From Ditylenchus dipsaci (lineage: Eukaryota > Nematoda > Chromadorea > Rhabditida > Anguinidae): a stretch of DNA of 64,000 nt. The DNA is taken from positions 1 through 64,000 of the forward strand of contig SADC01000081.1 in NCBI GenBank assembly GCA_004194705.1. The letters are read 5' to 3'. Under the pieces are notes generated by a model that ran no database searches, was not told where the DNA came from, and worked only from the letters and a program-made list of their open reading frames with translations. The translations under genes were made by a program, and so were the position numbers. Every line of letters begins with the position of its first letter. Position 1 is the first letter of the stretch. Below are positions 11,701 to 22,745 of this stretch, one piece after another.

Positions 11701-14700
11701 AATCAACAACATCGACCAGACATTTTCTACCATTAGTATAATTTGTCATGCGAAAAATTCTACTAATAGTAGAAAATGTCTGGTCACCTCAACAACAATT
11801 AAAATTTAAATAAAAATCTTTAATTCCAGGGTTATGGGAATTTAGGGTCCAGAGGGGTCATGGCGCAAAATTCGAGTAATTTTTTAATTATGCAAATTTT
11901 GGCGACTAGACATTTAGCAGGATTTGTGAAAATTATACGCGGAAATTTAGCAAAGTTTTTTCGGTATGATTCGGGCGAAACAACCGAATCATACCGAAAA
12001 ATGTGCTAAATGTCCGCGGATAATTCTCACCATTTTTCCGGTCGCCGCAAATTTTACAAAAAAAAATCATTTGGAGAACAGGATTTGCAAAAAAAATTAA
12101 GGCCACGACAAAAGGTTTCTGAAATTTCGACCGACAGAGCTAGCACCAAAGCTTGTATACCAAGCTTTGTCTCACGCATACAGTCGAACCTGGATAACCG
12201 GGCACCCCCAAAAGTTCGTTCCCCAGCTATGTCCGACACTTTTTTAGACCTCTTTTTGAATGTTTTTGTCGATTCTGTTTTGACAGTCTGGTCGCAAATA
12301 TCGGAAGAATGCCGATTTTGCCGATCGTTTTTCAAAATCCAGAAACTTTTCACTCTAAAAAAGCAAAACCTTGATAACCGGACACCTATTTCTGAAAAAG
12401 GGTGTCCGGTTATCGAGGTTTTTCTTTTTTAGAGTATAGAGTAAAAAGTTTTTGGATTTTGAAAAATAATTGGCAAAATCGGCATCCTTGCGATATTTGC
12501 GACAAGATTGTCAAAACTGAATTAACAAAAACATTCAAAAAAATGTCTAAAAAAAAGTCGGACCCAGCTGGGGAACGAACTTTTGGGGTGTCCGGTTATC
12601 CAGGTTCGACTGTAGTAGGATTCTGCCCTAATTCTGTCTCTATTTTGTAAGCATAAATATTAATCTCACCTTGACCACTCTGGAATACAACAAATCTTTG
12701 CTGTTCAACTCCACTTTTTTGTAGCAACTAGTATTGAACATGCCGTAAGAAAAGCTGCTTTCCTTGTCCAGAAGCTCATTGTAGGCAAAACAGCTGAAGC
12801 TTTCAGATGTGTCGTCAGCCAGCGCAAATGACTCTTGATTTTTTTTTTTGAAAAAAGTTTTCAATTTTTGAAATCTTACTTTTTTCACAGTTCATCCCAA
12901 AAAAGCCGTAAGCACAGAAACAGCTTTTTCGGTTTGCTTGAATACTGTCTGTGAGACATTTTCCACCATTTTTGCAATCAGAGTCCAGAGTGCAATCGTC
13001 TAAAAGTTGGTTTATTTTGCTATTTTTAAAAGTATTTGACTCGTTAAAAACCTTCATATTGGCAGTGATCTCCGGAAAAATTCTTTTCGCACTGGCATTT
13101 GGAATCTTGCCTAGACTCTGTGGATTTGCCAGAGCAATCATCTTTGATCTTAAAACTTATTGTCAAAGTATTCGCTAAAACTTTGGACCATAAAACATTA
13201 TGTATTGTATTTATAGAAGGGTCAACCCACAATTAAGATACTTGTGAGATAGGCAAAATTGTTGCAGCAGCCTGAGTGCCCGCCCCCTCTCCAAAGAGTA
13301 TTTTTCTCTAAGCCAACTTTTTTCATTTTCAGATATAAAAAAAATTGACAAAGCGCACACCCTTTATATTTAATAAAAAAGACGTAAAAAGGAAGGAATG
13401 GCCCAAACCGGGATCGAACCGGTGACATTTAGATCTTCAGTCTAACGCTCTCCAACTGAGCTATTGAGCCCCATGATGGTGACAAGCTAAATATAAACTG
13501 CTTTACAAGTGTTTAATTTATGCTGACTATTTTATTATTCTCATCTCTTTTTTTGAACTAAACACTTTGGACAACGATGATCGTCTTTTGAACAATTCAA
13601 CCATCCTTACCATAATTTTAGAAAATTTCCTGAAAATCTTCTCGCTGCAAATCGATTTTTAAGCAACTTTGACTATTTTTGTTCACACCACCACTCGGCA
13701 GTTGGTCCTTCTCCTTAAAAGACCATACTTGTTGATGTAAATGAGAATTTGACAAATTCAAATGCGCGCGGGACACTTCTCTTTCGTATTGCACTATACT
13801 CTTTGGAGTTGTTTCGAGTGACTGCAAAGAGTACAGTTAGCGACGAAAGAGAAGTGTCCCGCGCGCATTTGAATTTGTCAAATTCTCATTTGCATCAACA
13901 AGTATGGTCCTTTGAAGAAATACATTTTTGTCTTTAAAACTTCTATCACTTGCACATCATGGGCGTAGGCAGGGGAGGGCTGAGAGGGCTATAGACCTCC
14001 CTACCCCCCCCCCCCGCCGGTCAGATTTTTCGAAAAACATTGTTAATTAAAAACACTATAAAACTCAAAAACGGCGTAGGGAAAATGACCTCTCGGGAGC
14101 TTTAGCCCCATTCCCCTTGTCAGATTTTTTTGGCTACGCCTCTGCTTGCACGTGTAATCCCAGAGGCTTTGAACGGCTTTTTATTAGCTTCTTCGAGATG
14201 CTTTTGAAAGCGTTGACAAACCTTTAAAAGATGTGAAAGCTGCTTCAGATTGCAGCATTTTGTCGCTTATCACCACCCTTGCCCCCTCCCTTGCGTTATC
14301 CAGTCATCGTGAAGTTTGCTATTTTTGGCTTTTAATGGAAATACAGCTTTCAGTGTTTTTATTTTTTATATACTACAGTCGACTCTCCCATCCACATAAT
14401 GGCAAAAAATTCGTTCCCGCTCGGGTCCTATAATTAATTTGACCCAGGGATCCCATAACTTTTTTTGAATGTAAGTAAATTTTTTCAAAACTAGTTTTTT
14501 CCCATATTTTCAAAAAAAAATAAGATTTTCAGCACAAAAAAATCAGAAGCTTTCGAATAATTTTAGAAAAAAATAAAAAAACTAAGATTCGGGGTGCCGA
14601 AATAAGTAGAATTCTTATAAATAAGTAGATATTGGATCCCTGATTTGAAGGGCCATTGCCACCTGTTTGGAATTGTCCCCCGCCAATTCAACTTTTTTTG

Positions 14701-16772
14701 CCTAATCATTGAACTTCTGTACGGATTTTTGAGCTTGGAGACGGAGACGGCAATGGCCCTTTAACCCAATTTTCAAAGTCTTTTTTTTTCGTTTTCGACA
14801 GTCTGGTCCCAAATATTGTGAGGATTTCGATTTTGCCAATAGTTTTTGCAAAAGAAAAAAGCCTGGGATCTAAAGGGCAGACTCTCTCATTATTAAAAAA
14901 AGCGTTATGTTAACGAGAGAGTCTGCCCTTTAAATTGCAGAATTTTTTTTTTGCAAAAACGATCGGCGAAATCGGAATCCTTGCTATATTTGCAGCCTGG
15001 TTGTAGAAAACGAAAAAGTAAAACACTTTAAAAATTGAGTTAAAAAAGGTGTCGAACCCAAGGCGGGAACGAACTTTTTGCTATTATGTGAAGGCAAGAG
15101 TAGACTGTAAAAAACTTTGGAAAAAAACGACTGAAAAAAGACAAAAAATTAAAAATTTATTAAATTAGCAAAAAAATATCAAAAAATTCACCTCGTCCAA
15201 CACATTGAGTTCAGCACAAGAACGAAAGCGATATGCCTTGCCCCATTCCAGAGCCTGACGCTCTAGCATTAAAGTGCAGTTGGTGCATGCTGCACTGAAT
15301 TAATAACTTGAGATTCTGCTCTAAATTTGATCAATTAACCTTTGTTATTCACTAAAGCAAATAATATTTTTACGTTTGGTCATCCAATCCAGCAAACTCA
15401 TCTAAAGCGTCTGAGCCAGTAAGCATTTTAGGAGCGAGTTGTTCTAATATAGTCCCATCTGGTTTGAGTAGTTGCAGTCGATAGCCACCTAAATTGTTGA
15501 ATCTTTTCACATTTCACAACTTTAGTTGAAAAAAGTCACCTTGATGTGGATATTGCATTCTCCAGCTTATATTGTAGGTCTGACCCACTTGGAAGTTGGA
15601 CACAAGACCTAAATGGAGATTTGATTGTATCGTATTTTTCCAATATCAAGTGCCTCAAAAAAATTTTTTTCATGTTTCTGACTTACAAGCGGAGCATGCG
15701 GTAGGCATGTTTTTTTACCTTTTTTTTTTTTTTTGCCTCAAAAAAATTTTTTTCATGTTTCTGACTTACAAGCGGAGCATGCGGTAGGCATGTTTTTTTT
15801 ACCGTTGACTATAATTAGTCATTCTGACTCAGAAATAAATCTCATGAGATAACTGTAAAATTTCGACGCTACTGTCATATACACCCCCCCCCTCCAAAAG
15901 CTACTGTAACATACCCCTCTCCCAATAATTTTCACTCACCCCAAAATCATACTTTTTTTTTGGAAAAGTGGTGAAATTATTACGTGTTGTCACTTAGCCT
16001 AATGCTTAAGGCCCAAAGCCTAAGTCTAAGGGCTAAGCCTAATTCCTAAGCCTAAAAATTATCGGGGGGGGGGGGGGTTTATATTACAGTAGCGCCAAAA
16101 TTTCTTTTATATTATGCTCGAAATGTCACAGTTACCGTATTCTCTCTAATAGAACTACACCCCCCCCCTCCTAATTCAAAAGCGTCCTTTTGGCATTGTG
16201 CTTTTAACCCACTTTTAAAAAATTTCTCTTATGCAAGTTACCCTTCATTTTGTAGCTCATTTCACTGACAACAAAATAGGTGGTAACTTGCTGGAAAGCA
16301 GTCTTCAAAAAGTGGGTCAAAAACGCAATGCCACAAATACGATTTTGAACCACGGGGTGTGATTTTATTAGAGAGAATACGGTATCTCATGGGTTTTCAT
16401 TCTACCATGGATGGCAAAATATAGTCAACCGAACAGAAAAATGCCTCTTACTTGAAAGTCAGAAAAAAGAAAGAACTTTATGTCGAAATGGTATCTTAAC
16501 TTACTTCTAGACGATTTTGGAACACCACATGGACCCATCGTTCGGGCAGTGTCCAGAAAATCTAGAGGTGGAAATCTTGCCTCTGGGAATGTCAGGGTTA
16601 CATGTGCTTCCGTCCTGTGCGCTTGCCCAAACAATAAAAATAAAATGCAAATGTTGATAGAAGGAGATAGAAATAATTTTCGGCAAAAATATTTGCTTTC
16701 AATCTTGTTTGCTTGAATGCTTTTATCTGGTAGAGACCATTTCAGGAAAGATGGCAATAAATATGATGGCAT
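8749..16772 (-). CDS. Secreted His-first domain / EGF / DOMON protein
   Basis: Twelve exons, 5' to 3': 16772-16505, 15608-15540, 15488-15374, 15294-15192, 13148-13052, 12999-12880, 12833-12670, 11193-11028, 10510-10289, 10236-10055, 9389-9214, 9051-8749. Exon 1 gives a hydrophobic signal ending TEA, then [18 protein letters not shown] and GPCGVP, so cleavage would expose His as residue 1. Exons 2-4 give [19 protein letters not shown] and [20 protein letters not shown]. Two EGF-like modules follow ([24 protein letters not shown]). A DOMON domain spans about 12833-9350 ([52 protein letters not shown]); such domains bind haem or sugars. [16 protein letters not shown] tail ends at TGA 8749-8751 after a short hydrophobic stretch. 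Phases match across most junctions; one base is missing near 10214. The protein is extracellular. Copper or polysaccharide chemistry for the first domain is only inferred. Confidence 0.82.
9440..9787. repeat. Foldback built from CAAAATACCCAAAGTA words
   Basis: The left arm repeats AAAATACCCAAAGTAC and variants. The right arm repeats TTTGGGTATTTTGTACTTT. The ends are GGTGCAGGATCAAAAT and ATTTTGATCTTGCACC. It sits in an intron of the DOMON gene. Confidence 0.75.
9880..9923. repeat. Perfect short hairpin, TGTAGAATTTCTCG family
   Basis: CTGTAGAATTTCTCG and CGAGAAATTCTACAG are inverted about an AT-rich loop. Related hairpins are at 11725-11785, 20060-20103 and 54957-55010. Confidence 0.7.
11233..11669. 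mobile_element. Tc1/pogo-like MITE, foldback
   Basis: Ends TCGACGCTCTTACTTAGGAC and GTCCTAAGTAAAAGCGTCGA, then CTGTA. The subterminal AAGTTCGTTCCCACC block and the GATTCCGATTTTCCCGATCG interior are shared with 12181, 14376, 29823, 34293 and 59385. Confidence 0.75.
12181..12612. mobile_element. Tc1/pogo-like MITE at a TA site
   Basis: Starts CAGTCGAACCTGGATAACCG and ends CGGTTATCCAGGTTCGACTG with TA on both sides. The interior contains a second inverted pair (CCTTGATAACCGGACACC). Located in an intron of the DOMON gene. Confidence 0.85.
13399..13470 (-). tRNA. tRNA-Phe(GAA), D-loop one base shorter
   Basis: Same acceptor, anticodon and T arms as the 8619 copy on the other strand. The D loop reads TTGGAGAG instead of TTGGGAGAG. 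The 5' flank keeps CAGTTTATATTTAGC. Lies in an intron of the DOMON gene, same strand. Confidence 0.95.
13690..13917. repeat. Near-perfect foldback with GCGCGCGGGACACTTCTC
   Basis: The arms AGAATTTGACAAATTCAAAT...GAAGTGTCCC are almost exactly inverted about TGGAGTTGTTTCGAGTGAC. Little divergence suggests a young insertion. A relative with GCGCGCGGGACCA is near 27725-27950. Confidence 0.75.
14376..15107. mobile_element. Tc1/pogo-like MITE with nested hAT-like element
   Basis: Outer ends CAGTCGACTCTCCCATCCAC and AGAGTAGACTG with CGTTCCCGC / GCGGGAACG subterminal blocks. It is interrupted at 14445-14642 and also contains an inner AGGGCAGACTCTCTC foldback. Confidence 0.75.
14445..14642. mobile_element. 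hAT-like MITE, imperfect 8-bp TSD
   Basis: Begins CAGGGATCCCATAAC and ends ATATTGGATCCCTG. Flanks ATTTGACC and ATTTGAAG match at six of eight bases. A truncated relative ends at about 41395 (GATATGGGATCCCTG). Confidence 0.65.
15651..15806. repeat. Tandem duplication, unit about 85 bp
   Basis: The stretch GTTTCTGACTTACAAGCGGA to GCGGTAGGCATGTTTTT occurs twice in tandem, next to the exon at 15540-15608, within the intron upstream of it. Confidence 0.85.
15865..16115. repeat. GACGCTACT foldback with C/G homopolymer arms and TTAGGC loop
   Basis: Left AATTTCGACGCTACTGTCAT then C9; right G14 then TTATATTACAGTAGCGCC. The loop holds CCTAAGCCTAA-type runs (about 16015-16055). Relatives at 39530-39785, 59617-59830 and 60890-61845. 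Confidence 0.75.
16135..16382. mobile_element. CCGTATT-type foldback MITE, GGCATTGTG subfamily
   Basis: CCGTATTCTCTCTAATAGAA is mirrored by ATTAGAGAGAATACGG with TA flanks. The inner arms carry TTGGCATTGTGCTTTTAACC and GTGGGTCAAAAACGCAATGC. Same subfamily at 40024, 42910, 47875, 48950 and 58010. Confidence 0.85.
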
Positions 16773-16807
16773 TCTAGAAAGTTAATTTTATTAGTTCGGT
16801 ATGAATC

Positions 16808-17045
16808 CACCTCACCAGACAGATACCCAAGTGCACCCTCACCCCCTGCAAAGAGTATTTTTTTCTAAGCAGACTTTTTTCGCCTAAGCCCAAGGCCTAA
16901 GCCTAAGTCTAAGCCTAAACCCAAGCCTAAGTTAGTGCGCTACGCATTGCAAAAAAGAAAACTTAAAAAAAAAATCAAGGGAACCCAAAACAGGACGCTT
17001 AGAGAAAAATACTCTTTGGAGGGGGGTGCACTTGGGCTTTTACGA
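16808..17045. repeat. AAGTGCACCCCC foldback with TTAGGC loop
   Basis: CCCAAGTGCACCCTCACCCC...AAAGAGTATTTTTTTCTAAG on the left mirrors AGAGAAAAATACTCTTTGGA and GGGTGCACTTGGGCTTTTAC on the right. The loop holds many CCTAAG(C/T)CTAAG units. Relatives at 13244-13320, 33545-33780, 51755-51980 and 56135-56545. Confidence 0.8.
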
Positions 17046-17142
17046 CCTCATCCTTTTGAAATTTCGCAATTGCTTTTGCCGGTTTCGTATCCCGACTATC
17101 TGCTTAATAGCTTTTAGCAAAAAATAATTAAAAAGAAAAGAA

Positions 17143-17215
17143 TGGCCCAAACCGGGATCGAACCGGTGACATTTAGATCTTCAGTCTAACGCTCTCCCAA
17201 CTGAGCTATTGAGCC
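17143..17215 (-). tRNA. tRNA-Phe(GAA)
   Basis: Identical in sequence to the 8619 copy, read on the minus strand. The 5' flank keeps CAGTTTATATTTAGC and a T-rich terminator follows the 3' end. Confidence 0.97.
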
Positions 17216-17939
17216 CCATAAAGATGGCAAGCTAAATATAAACTGTTAACAAGAGTAGAATATATCTTGACTACTTTCTTATTCACAGCTTTCTTTTCTA
17301 GCCTAAACACTTTAGACAAAGGTGGTCGTCTGTTAAACAATTAAAAAATCCAGCAATTACCATAATTTTCAAAAAAAATTCATTTTTCTGCAGATCGATT
17401 TTTTCAAACTTGCAAGGCCAAGCTTTTCTATTTGAAAAGTTAAAATTTAGAGTCGGACTGCCGACTTCCGGCTTCCGACTACGACATCTCATTGTGGCCG
17501 AACTATCAACGAAGAATACAGCTCATAATGTTTTTGGTGTTCATTGCTACAAAAGAAAACTTTGGTAAAACAGCAAAAAAGAGAGGAAAATAAATTTATT
17601 GATAACTGGTGACGAATAAGTTCGTGTACCGATTATTCAATTTTATTTTTCTAAATGTAGGGGTCATTACATAAGGGGTTAACAGTAATGACGAAAGTCC
17701 AATCAAATTCTGTCCCCGAAAATCGCCACCCCAATAGACCGCCAATATGTCGGCTATCCTATGGGCGGCGGTTTATTGGGACTTAACTGTACATGAAAAC
17801 CGAAGAAACAGCAATCTAACATTTTTTGTTAACTGTGTTTTACCATAACTGTATTTACCCTACAAGAGTGTTTATTTTGAAGGGGATGCGCATATTTAGT
17901 TAGGCTCAGGCTTAGGCCACAAAAAAAGTCATGATACTA

Positions 17940-18115
17940 CCGTATTTCCTCTAATAGTAGCCCTCCCCCTAATAGTAGCCAATCCTTTAATAGTAACCCC
18001 CCCCCCCCTAGGAGGGATGTTGAAAAATAGTAGCCCCCATGAAAATAGGCCTATTTAGGCTGATTTTGCATCCCTCTGATAGTAGCCCACCCTCTAATAG
18101 TAGCCCTCCTAGACA
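17940..18115. mobile_element. CCGTATT-type element, one end only
   Basis: Starts CCGTATTTCCTCTAATAGTA and repeats CTAATAGTAGCCC several times around a C10 run. No right end was found, so it is probably truncated. Confidence 0.5.
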
Positions 18116-18261
18116 GTGTTTTCATAACTAACACTAACTCTTAACACTAACACTAACCTAACTGTTAGTTTAGCAAACTAACACCTGATTTTTCTCGTTT
18201 TTGGTCAGGAAAACTGCGGAATCTAATATTCATGACCTTATACCAACGTTTTGCAAGGAAT

Positions 18262-18478
18262 CAGATGCACTTTACAGATTTTTCGAAAAAGTTAAAAAAA
18301 AGTGGATAAAACCCGAAATTTATACCTTAAACTAACTGTTAGTTTCTTAAACTAACAGTGGTGTGTTATTAATAGTTTAAGAGTTTAATAGTTTAAGAAA
18401 CTAACAGTTAGTTTAAGTATAAATTTCGGGTTTTATCCACTTTTTTTAACTTTTTCGAAAAATCTGTAAAATTGTCCC
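18262..18478. repeat. Foldback around AACTAACAGTTAG
   Basis: ACAGATTTTTCGAAAAAGTT and AACTTTTTCGAAAAATCTGT are the outer arms. The inner AAACCCGAAATTTATAC arms and a CTTAAACTAACTGTTAGTTT core are also inverted. Confidence 0.75.
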
Positions 18479-18718
18479 GTGTCCCGCAGGAGTATGAATA
18501 GCTCAACGAAACAAGGCCTAGAATTAAATTTATGAAAAAGTATGAATAGGGCTAAAGAAACCAAGCTGAAAAATCCGTATACAAGCTCAATTATTAGGAG
18601 AAATTTTTTGAATTGGCGGGAAGAATCCAAAACGCGTGGCCATGACCCTTTAAAGGGTGGTGCACTTAGTATACTGTCATATTTCACAACCCGATAAATA
18701 AACGCAAAAAAGAAGGAA

Positions 18719-18791
18719 TGGCCCAAACCGGGATCGAACCGGTGACATTTAGATCTTCAGTCTAACGCTCTCCCAACTGAGCTATTGAGCC
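18719..18791 (-). tRNA. tRNA-Phe(GAA)
   Basis: Same mature sequence as the copies at 8619 and 17143. Its 5' flank has the slightly changed CAGATTATATTTAGT and its 3' side is followed by a C/T-rich tract with T6. Confidence 0.96.
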
Positions 18792-18854
18792 CCATGAAGA
18801 TTAGCAACTAAATATAATCTGGCTTACAAAACGTGGAAATCGTACCAACAAAAA

Positions 18855-19012
18855 ATGGGTAAACGGCCAGTTCGCCACGGTTTTGTTTTAGGCTTAGGCA
18901 AGGGTAGGCCAGCGTATATTAGGACGGACTCAAACATGTTCCCCCCTCTTTTGTGGCGAAATGGTCATTTTAAAAACCGTGGCGAACTGGCCCAAAACAT
19001 GATTCGAGGTCG
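18855..19012. repeat. GGCCAGTTCGCCACGG foldback with cassette loop
   Basis: Arms AACGGCCAGTTCGCCACGGT and ACCGTGGCGAACTGGCC. The loop (18887-18943) is a clean copy of the cassette: TTAGGCTTAGGCAA, GGGTAGGCCAGCGTAT, GGACGGACTCAAACATG. 19013-20429 shows no gene, only a GGGCC-rich scrap at 19385-19455 and a hairpin at 20060-20103. Confidence 0.75.
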
Positions 19013-20429
19013 TCCTGTCAGTATGACAAAAGTGCTTTAGCTTGAAAATTTCCTACTATATTCTTCTTTTGTAAAATAGGGAATGACATAAACATGTAAA
19101 ACAATAGACTTGCTCAACAACAGCCTATTCAAACCACCTGGAAAAGCTGGAAGGCAATTGGAATGAGCTCTTTTTTGTAAAGAATTGATTGACTAACTTG
19201 AAAGAGCAATTCTTAAACTCGTTTTCTTCCTCAATTTTAATATTCTGCTTTAGTGGGGGAGAGAGCAATCAAATAAGCAGGAATGAGTCTCTATTCCTCA
19301 TTTCTCTTCCTAACTTGAACAAAAAACACAAGAATAGACAAAAAAAACTTTATTAGATTTCTTCAGATCTAGCTGAGGTACTCGGCCCAGGCATGGGCCA
19401 AGTTAGCCCTGGCTCAGGTCCTAAAAATTTTAGCGAGCCAAGCCGGGCCGAAAATTTTTAATATTGAAAACTCTAATATTCCATTTTTTTAATTTTTTGA
19501 ACAATTGAAATGATTTGCCTACATAAAATTCAGGAACTTGTGATGTTGGTAGCTCCCAATGGGCCGTATTTTTATTTGTTACATTTTTTCTTTTTAATTC
19601 AATTAACTACTTTAATTTACAACTTCCGCCTTTGTCGTTTCTGTCTCCATCTTTTTAGCAAGAGAATTTGCGAGTTCGAAAAAGTAGTTTCATGTACTGT
19701 TGCAAGCTCATGAAGTTATTTTTTAAAATCTCGAAAAGCGTCGGGATGCTAAAAATTTCACAACTTGTCCGTTTCTATAATGAGATTAAAAAACAAATAT
19801 AAAAAAACAAGAAGAGCAATAAAATAAAACTTAAAAAGTATTTAAAGTCCTCAAAATTCAATAAGCACTAGATGAAATTCACTTTTTTACGTAAAATGAC
19901 CGAATTGTAGTTTTTTTTGTTGCCAAATGTACTTTATTTTAAAATTTTGAGTGGGCAGTCTCGAAAGGCGTAGTCTCCAAAAGCTCTGAATCTGCACCAT
20001 TCTTAGTTGGTTGTTTAGTTTTAGGATGAAACAACTGTAAATGAAAATAACGTCCAATTCAACTGTAGAATTTCTCGACTAATATTCGAGAAATTTCACA
20101 GTTAATTCATCGCGCATCATTTTCCATGGTTTTTTTCGGACTGAGACACTCAGACAAAGCACCCATCTTTCTGAGTAAGATTTCGCCCCGTCGTTAATTG
20201 TAGAACTTTTTGTATACTATAACAGCGATTTTAAAGTTGTTAAACGCGAAACAAAATCTGACGCAGAAAAATAGGTGTTTCTTCTGAATTGGAATTTGAA
20301 AAAAAATTGAACGGAGGCGTGTTATATCAATTTTACGGTGGTTTTAGAAAGTAATACTCATTTTGAGAACTAGTATTCCAATCACTGCTATAAGACTTTA
20401 ATATTTTTGAAACACACAAAACAAGAGTA

Positions 20430-21150
20430 AAATATAAACTCGCGACATTTTCTGACCGAAGTTTTGAAACTTTAAATTATCAGTCGACAATTTTGACAGT
20501 GAAAGTTTTCGAAAAGTAAAATAAAATAAAAATTTCTTTTTGAATCCGAATCCATTGAGATCAGGTCCGAAAAATTTCAGAAAGCTCAGATGTTGGTAGT
20601 TTGGGTGGTCACACAGAAAATGCGGACCACTTCCCTAATTTAAAGGAGGGGGAAAAGCCAATTAGGTTTGAAAATTCGGCCTCGGTGGCGCAGTGGGTTA
20701 GTGTTTGTGTTTTTTGGCACAAATCGTGCACGGTTCGATCCCACGTGGTGGCTCGCTATTTATTTTGTCTTGTTTGTGGAGGTAATTTGGCCTGCTGATT
20801 TCTATCTGGAGCTAAAAAAGACGAATTATCCATAGACATTAGTCAAACAAGCCAAAACAAATTGCGCGCCACCAGGTGGGTCGAACCTGCACACCATTTT
20901 GGGTCAAAAAACACAAAAGCTTACCCATTGCGCCACCGAGGCCGAATTTTCAAATCTAAGTAACTTTTCGCCTCCTTCGAAGTATATCTCAGGTTTCTGA
21001 AATTTTTTGAACCTGATCTCAACGGATTCGTACTCAAGAAGAGAATTTAGTATCAAGGGTTACTTTTCAAAAACTTTTATTCTCAAAATTGTCTATTTTT
21101 AAAGGTTTCAAAACTTCGGTAAGAAAGTGTCGCGAGCTGATAGCCGTTTC
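20430..21150. repeat. Full two-armed tRNA-like palindrome with outer arms
   Basis: Outer inverted arms TCGCGACATTTTCTGACCGA (20438) and AAAGTGTCGCGAGC (about 21125). Inside, TTAAAGGAGG at 20640 begins the palindrome. An A box (GCCTCGGTGGCGCAGTGG) and B box (GGTTCGATCCC) lie on +, and a mirrored GTCGAACC and GCGCCACCGAGGC lie on -, ending about 20985. Confidence 0.85.
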
Positions 21151-21954
21151 AAAATAACAAGTAAATTCAAGCATAAAAGTAGTCAAAAATCTAACTAGAA
21201 ATAGCCTTTCCTCTAATTCCAAAAGCATTGATCTTGTATGTGATGTTTCTAATCCATTAAATCGTGGAAGAGTTTTGTGCACCCTTTGATGCAAGGAAAG
21301 CTTCATTGCTGCCTTGTATGCAGTCTCTTTCTTGGTTTGCTTCTATATATTAAAAAAACATTAAAGTGCAGAGGATGCCCCCTGCTGCTGATGCTGCTAC
21401 TACTTTCACAACCATCAAGATATGGTGCGCGACGTGCTGGAACTGGTTAGTAGTCTTGAATCGGCCGCCTTTTACATGGAAAAAGCTTTCAAAAGTCGCA
21501 GTATAAATAAATTTTTGTTGTAGTTTAGCCAAATAAAGTTTAATCTCCAGCTGAGTTACACTTTTTTCAACATTTGGGTTGAAAATGTCTAGCCCAGCAA
21601 GGAATCATACTTTTGGGGTGTCATTATATCGAAATTTGACTATCAAAAAATAAGAAATTTCTATTTTGGCCATTCCGACTCAGAATAAAACTCAAGAGAT
21701 AACTGTAGAAGCGATAACTGTAGAATAAATTAACTGTAGAATTTCTCGTGTTATATACATAATCATTATTTTGGGATGTTCCTATCCAGACTGGCTTGAC
21801 TCTCGAGAAATTCTAAGTTTGAAAGTGCTGAAACGTTTATTTAGTCCGAATTTCGAAATTCCGCAAAATCGAGAGACCACTTTTTGGGCTCTATACGATA
21901 AGTCGGTGTTTTTTTTGCCTTGGTCTCCCCTGTTGATTTTTTGTGAAATTGAAG

Positions 21955-22080
21955 GCTTCAGGCTTAAGCAAGGGTAGGGCAGCCTATATTAGGACGGATT
22001 TAAACATGAATCCAAGATATGAGTCTGAGATATGTTTAAGTCCGTCCTAACATACGCTGGCCTACCCTTGCTCACGCCTG
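21955..22080. repeat. Inverted pair of TTAGGC-associated cassettes
   Basis: A + copy (GCAAGGGTAGGGCAGCCTAT, about 21965) faces a - copy (CATACGCTGGCCTACCCTTG, about 22050) across ATGAATCCAAGATATGAG. A CCTTGGTCCCTCCTGTTG-type hairpin surrounds them (about 21918-22112). No gene was seen in 22113-22745; 22323 has a C-rich run. Confidence 0.75.
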
Positions 22081-22745
22081 AAATTTCACAAAAAATCAAC
22101 AGGAGGGACCAAGGCAAAAAAGCTGTCCTCCTCTTGGATAGGGGCGGCAACCGGACCAAAACGACTTTTTCCGGATTTGTGGCACGACAAAGGAGACTAT
22201 TTTTTCGGCAAATTTGGCTGTTTTGTCCGCATTCACCGAAAAACATAGAAAATCAGCATATAGTCGTTTTTTCCAGTTGTCGAGTAGGGCCGTAAATTTG
22301 ACAAACAAACAACACCAACCCCCCCCCTCCCCCAAAGTATATTTGCCCCAAAAAAAAGGATTACCCGTTTTAATCGATGGCTGGAGGAACAAAGAACACA
22401 CAACACGCCACAGCGAAAAATAATATTTTATCAGTTACTAAGTAAGCAATCGATCAAACCCAATATAAAAAACAGGCTAGACAACGTTCAATTTTCGGGT
22501 ACGTGCATTTTTCAATGCAAAATTACTTAGGAGACAGATTTAACCCTTAATTCCGCCTTTTTTAGAACTGTAAATTAGCAGACAATTTAGGAAAAGTGCT
22601 CGGGTGGGACACTGCCAGACTCTGTGTTTTTTTACTAAAGAGGTTTTACTTTTCAAGATCGGCATAAGTTTGGCTCAATCTCTTAATTCCTTGCAAATAA
22701 TCAGCGGCTAATGTCAACCGCACAGGGGCATTCTCCAACAGACGA

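Noticed and set aside
16870..16935. Telomere or chromosome end
   Set aside because: TTAGGC-like units are few, degenerate and enclosed by foldback arms, with genes on both sides.
21067..21532. Minus-strand open frames of 79 and 60 codons
   Set aside because: They partly lie in the arm of the 20430-21150 foldback, have no recognised motif and no clear splice sites.
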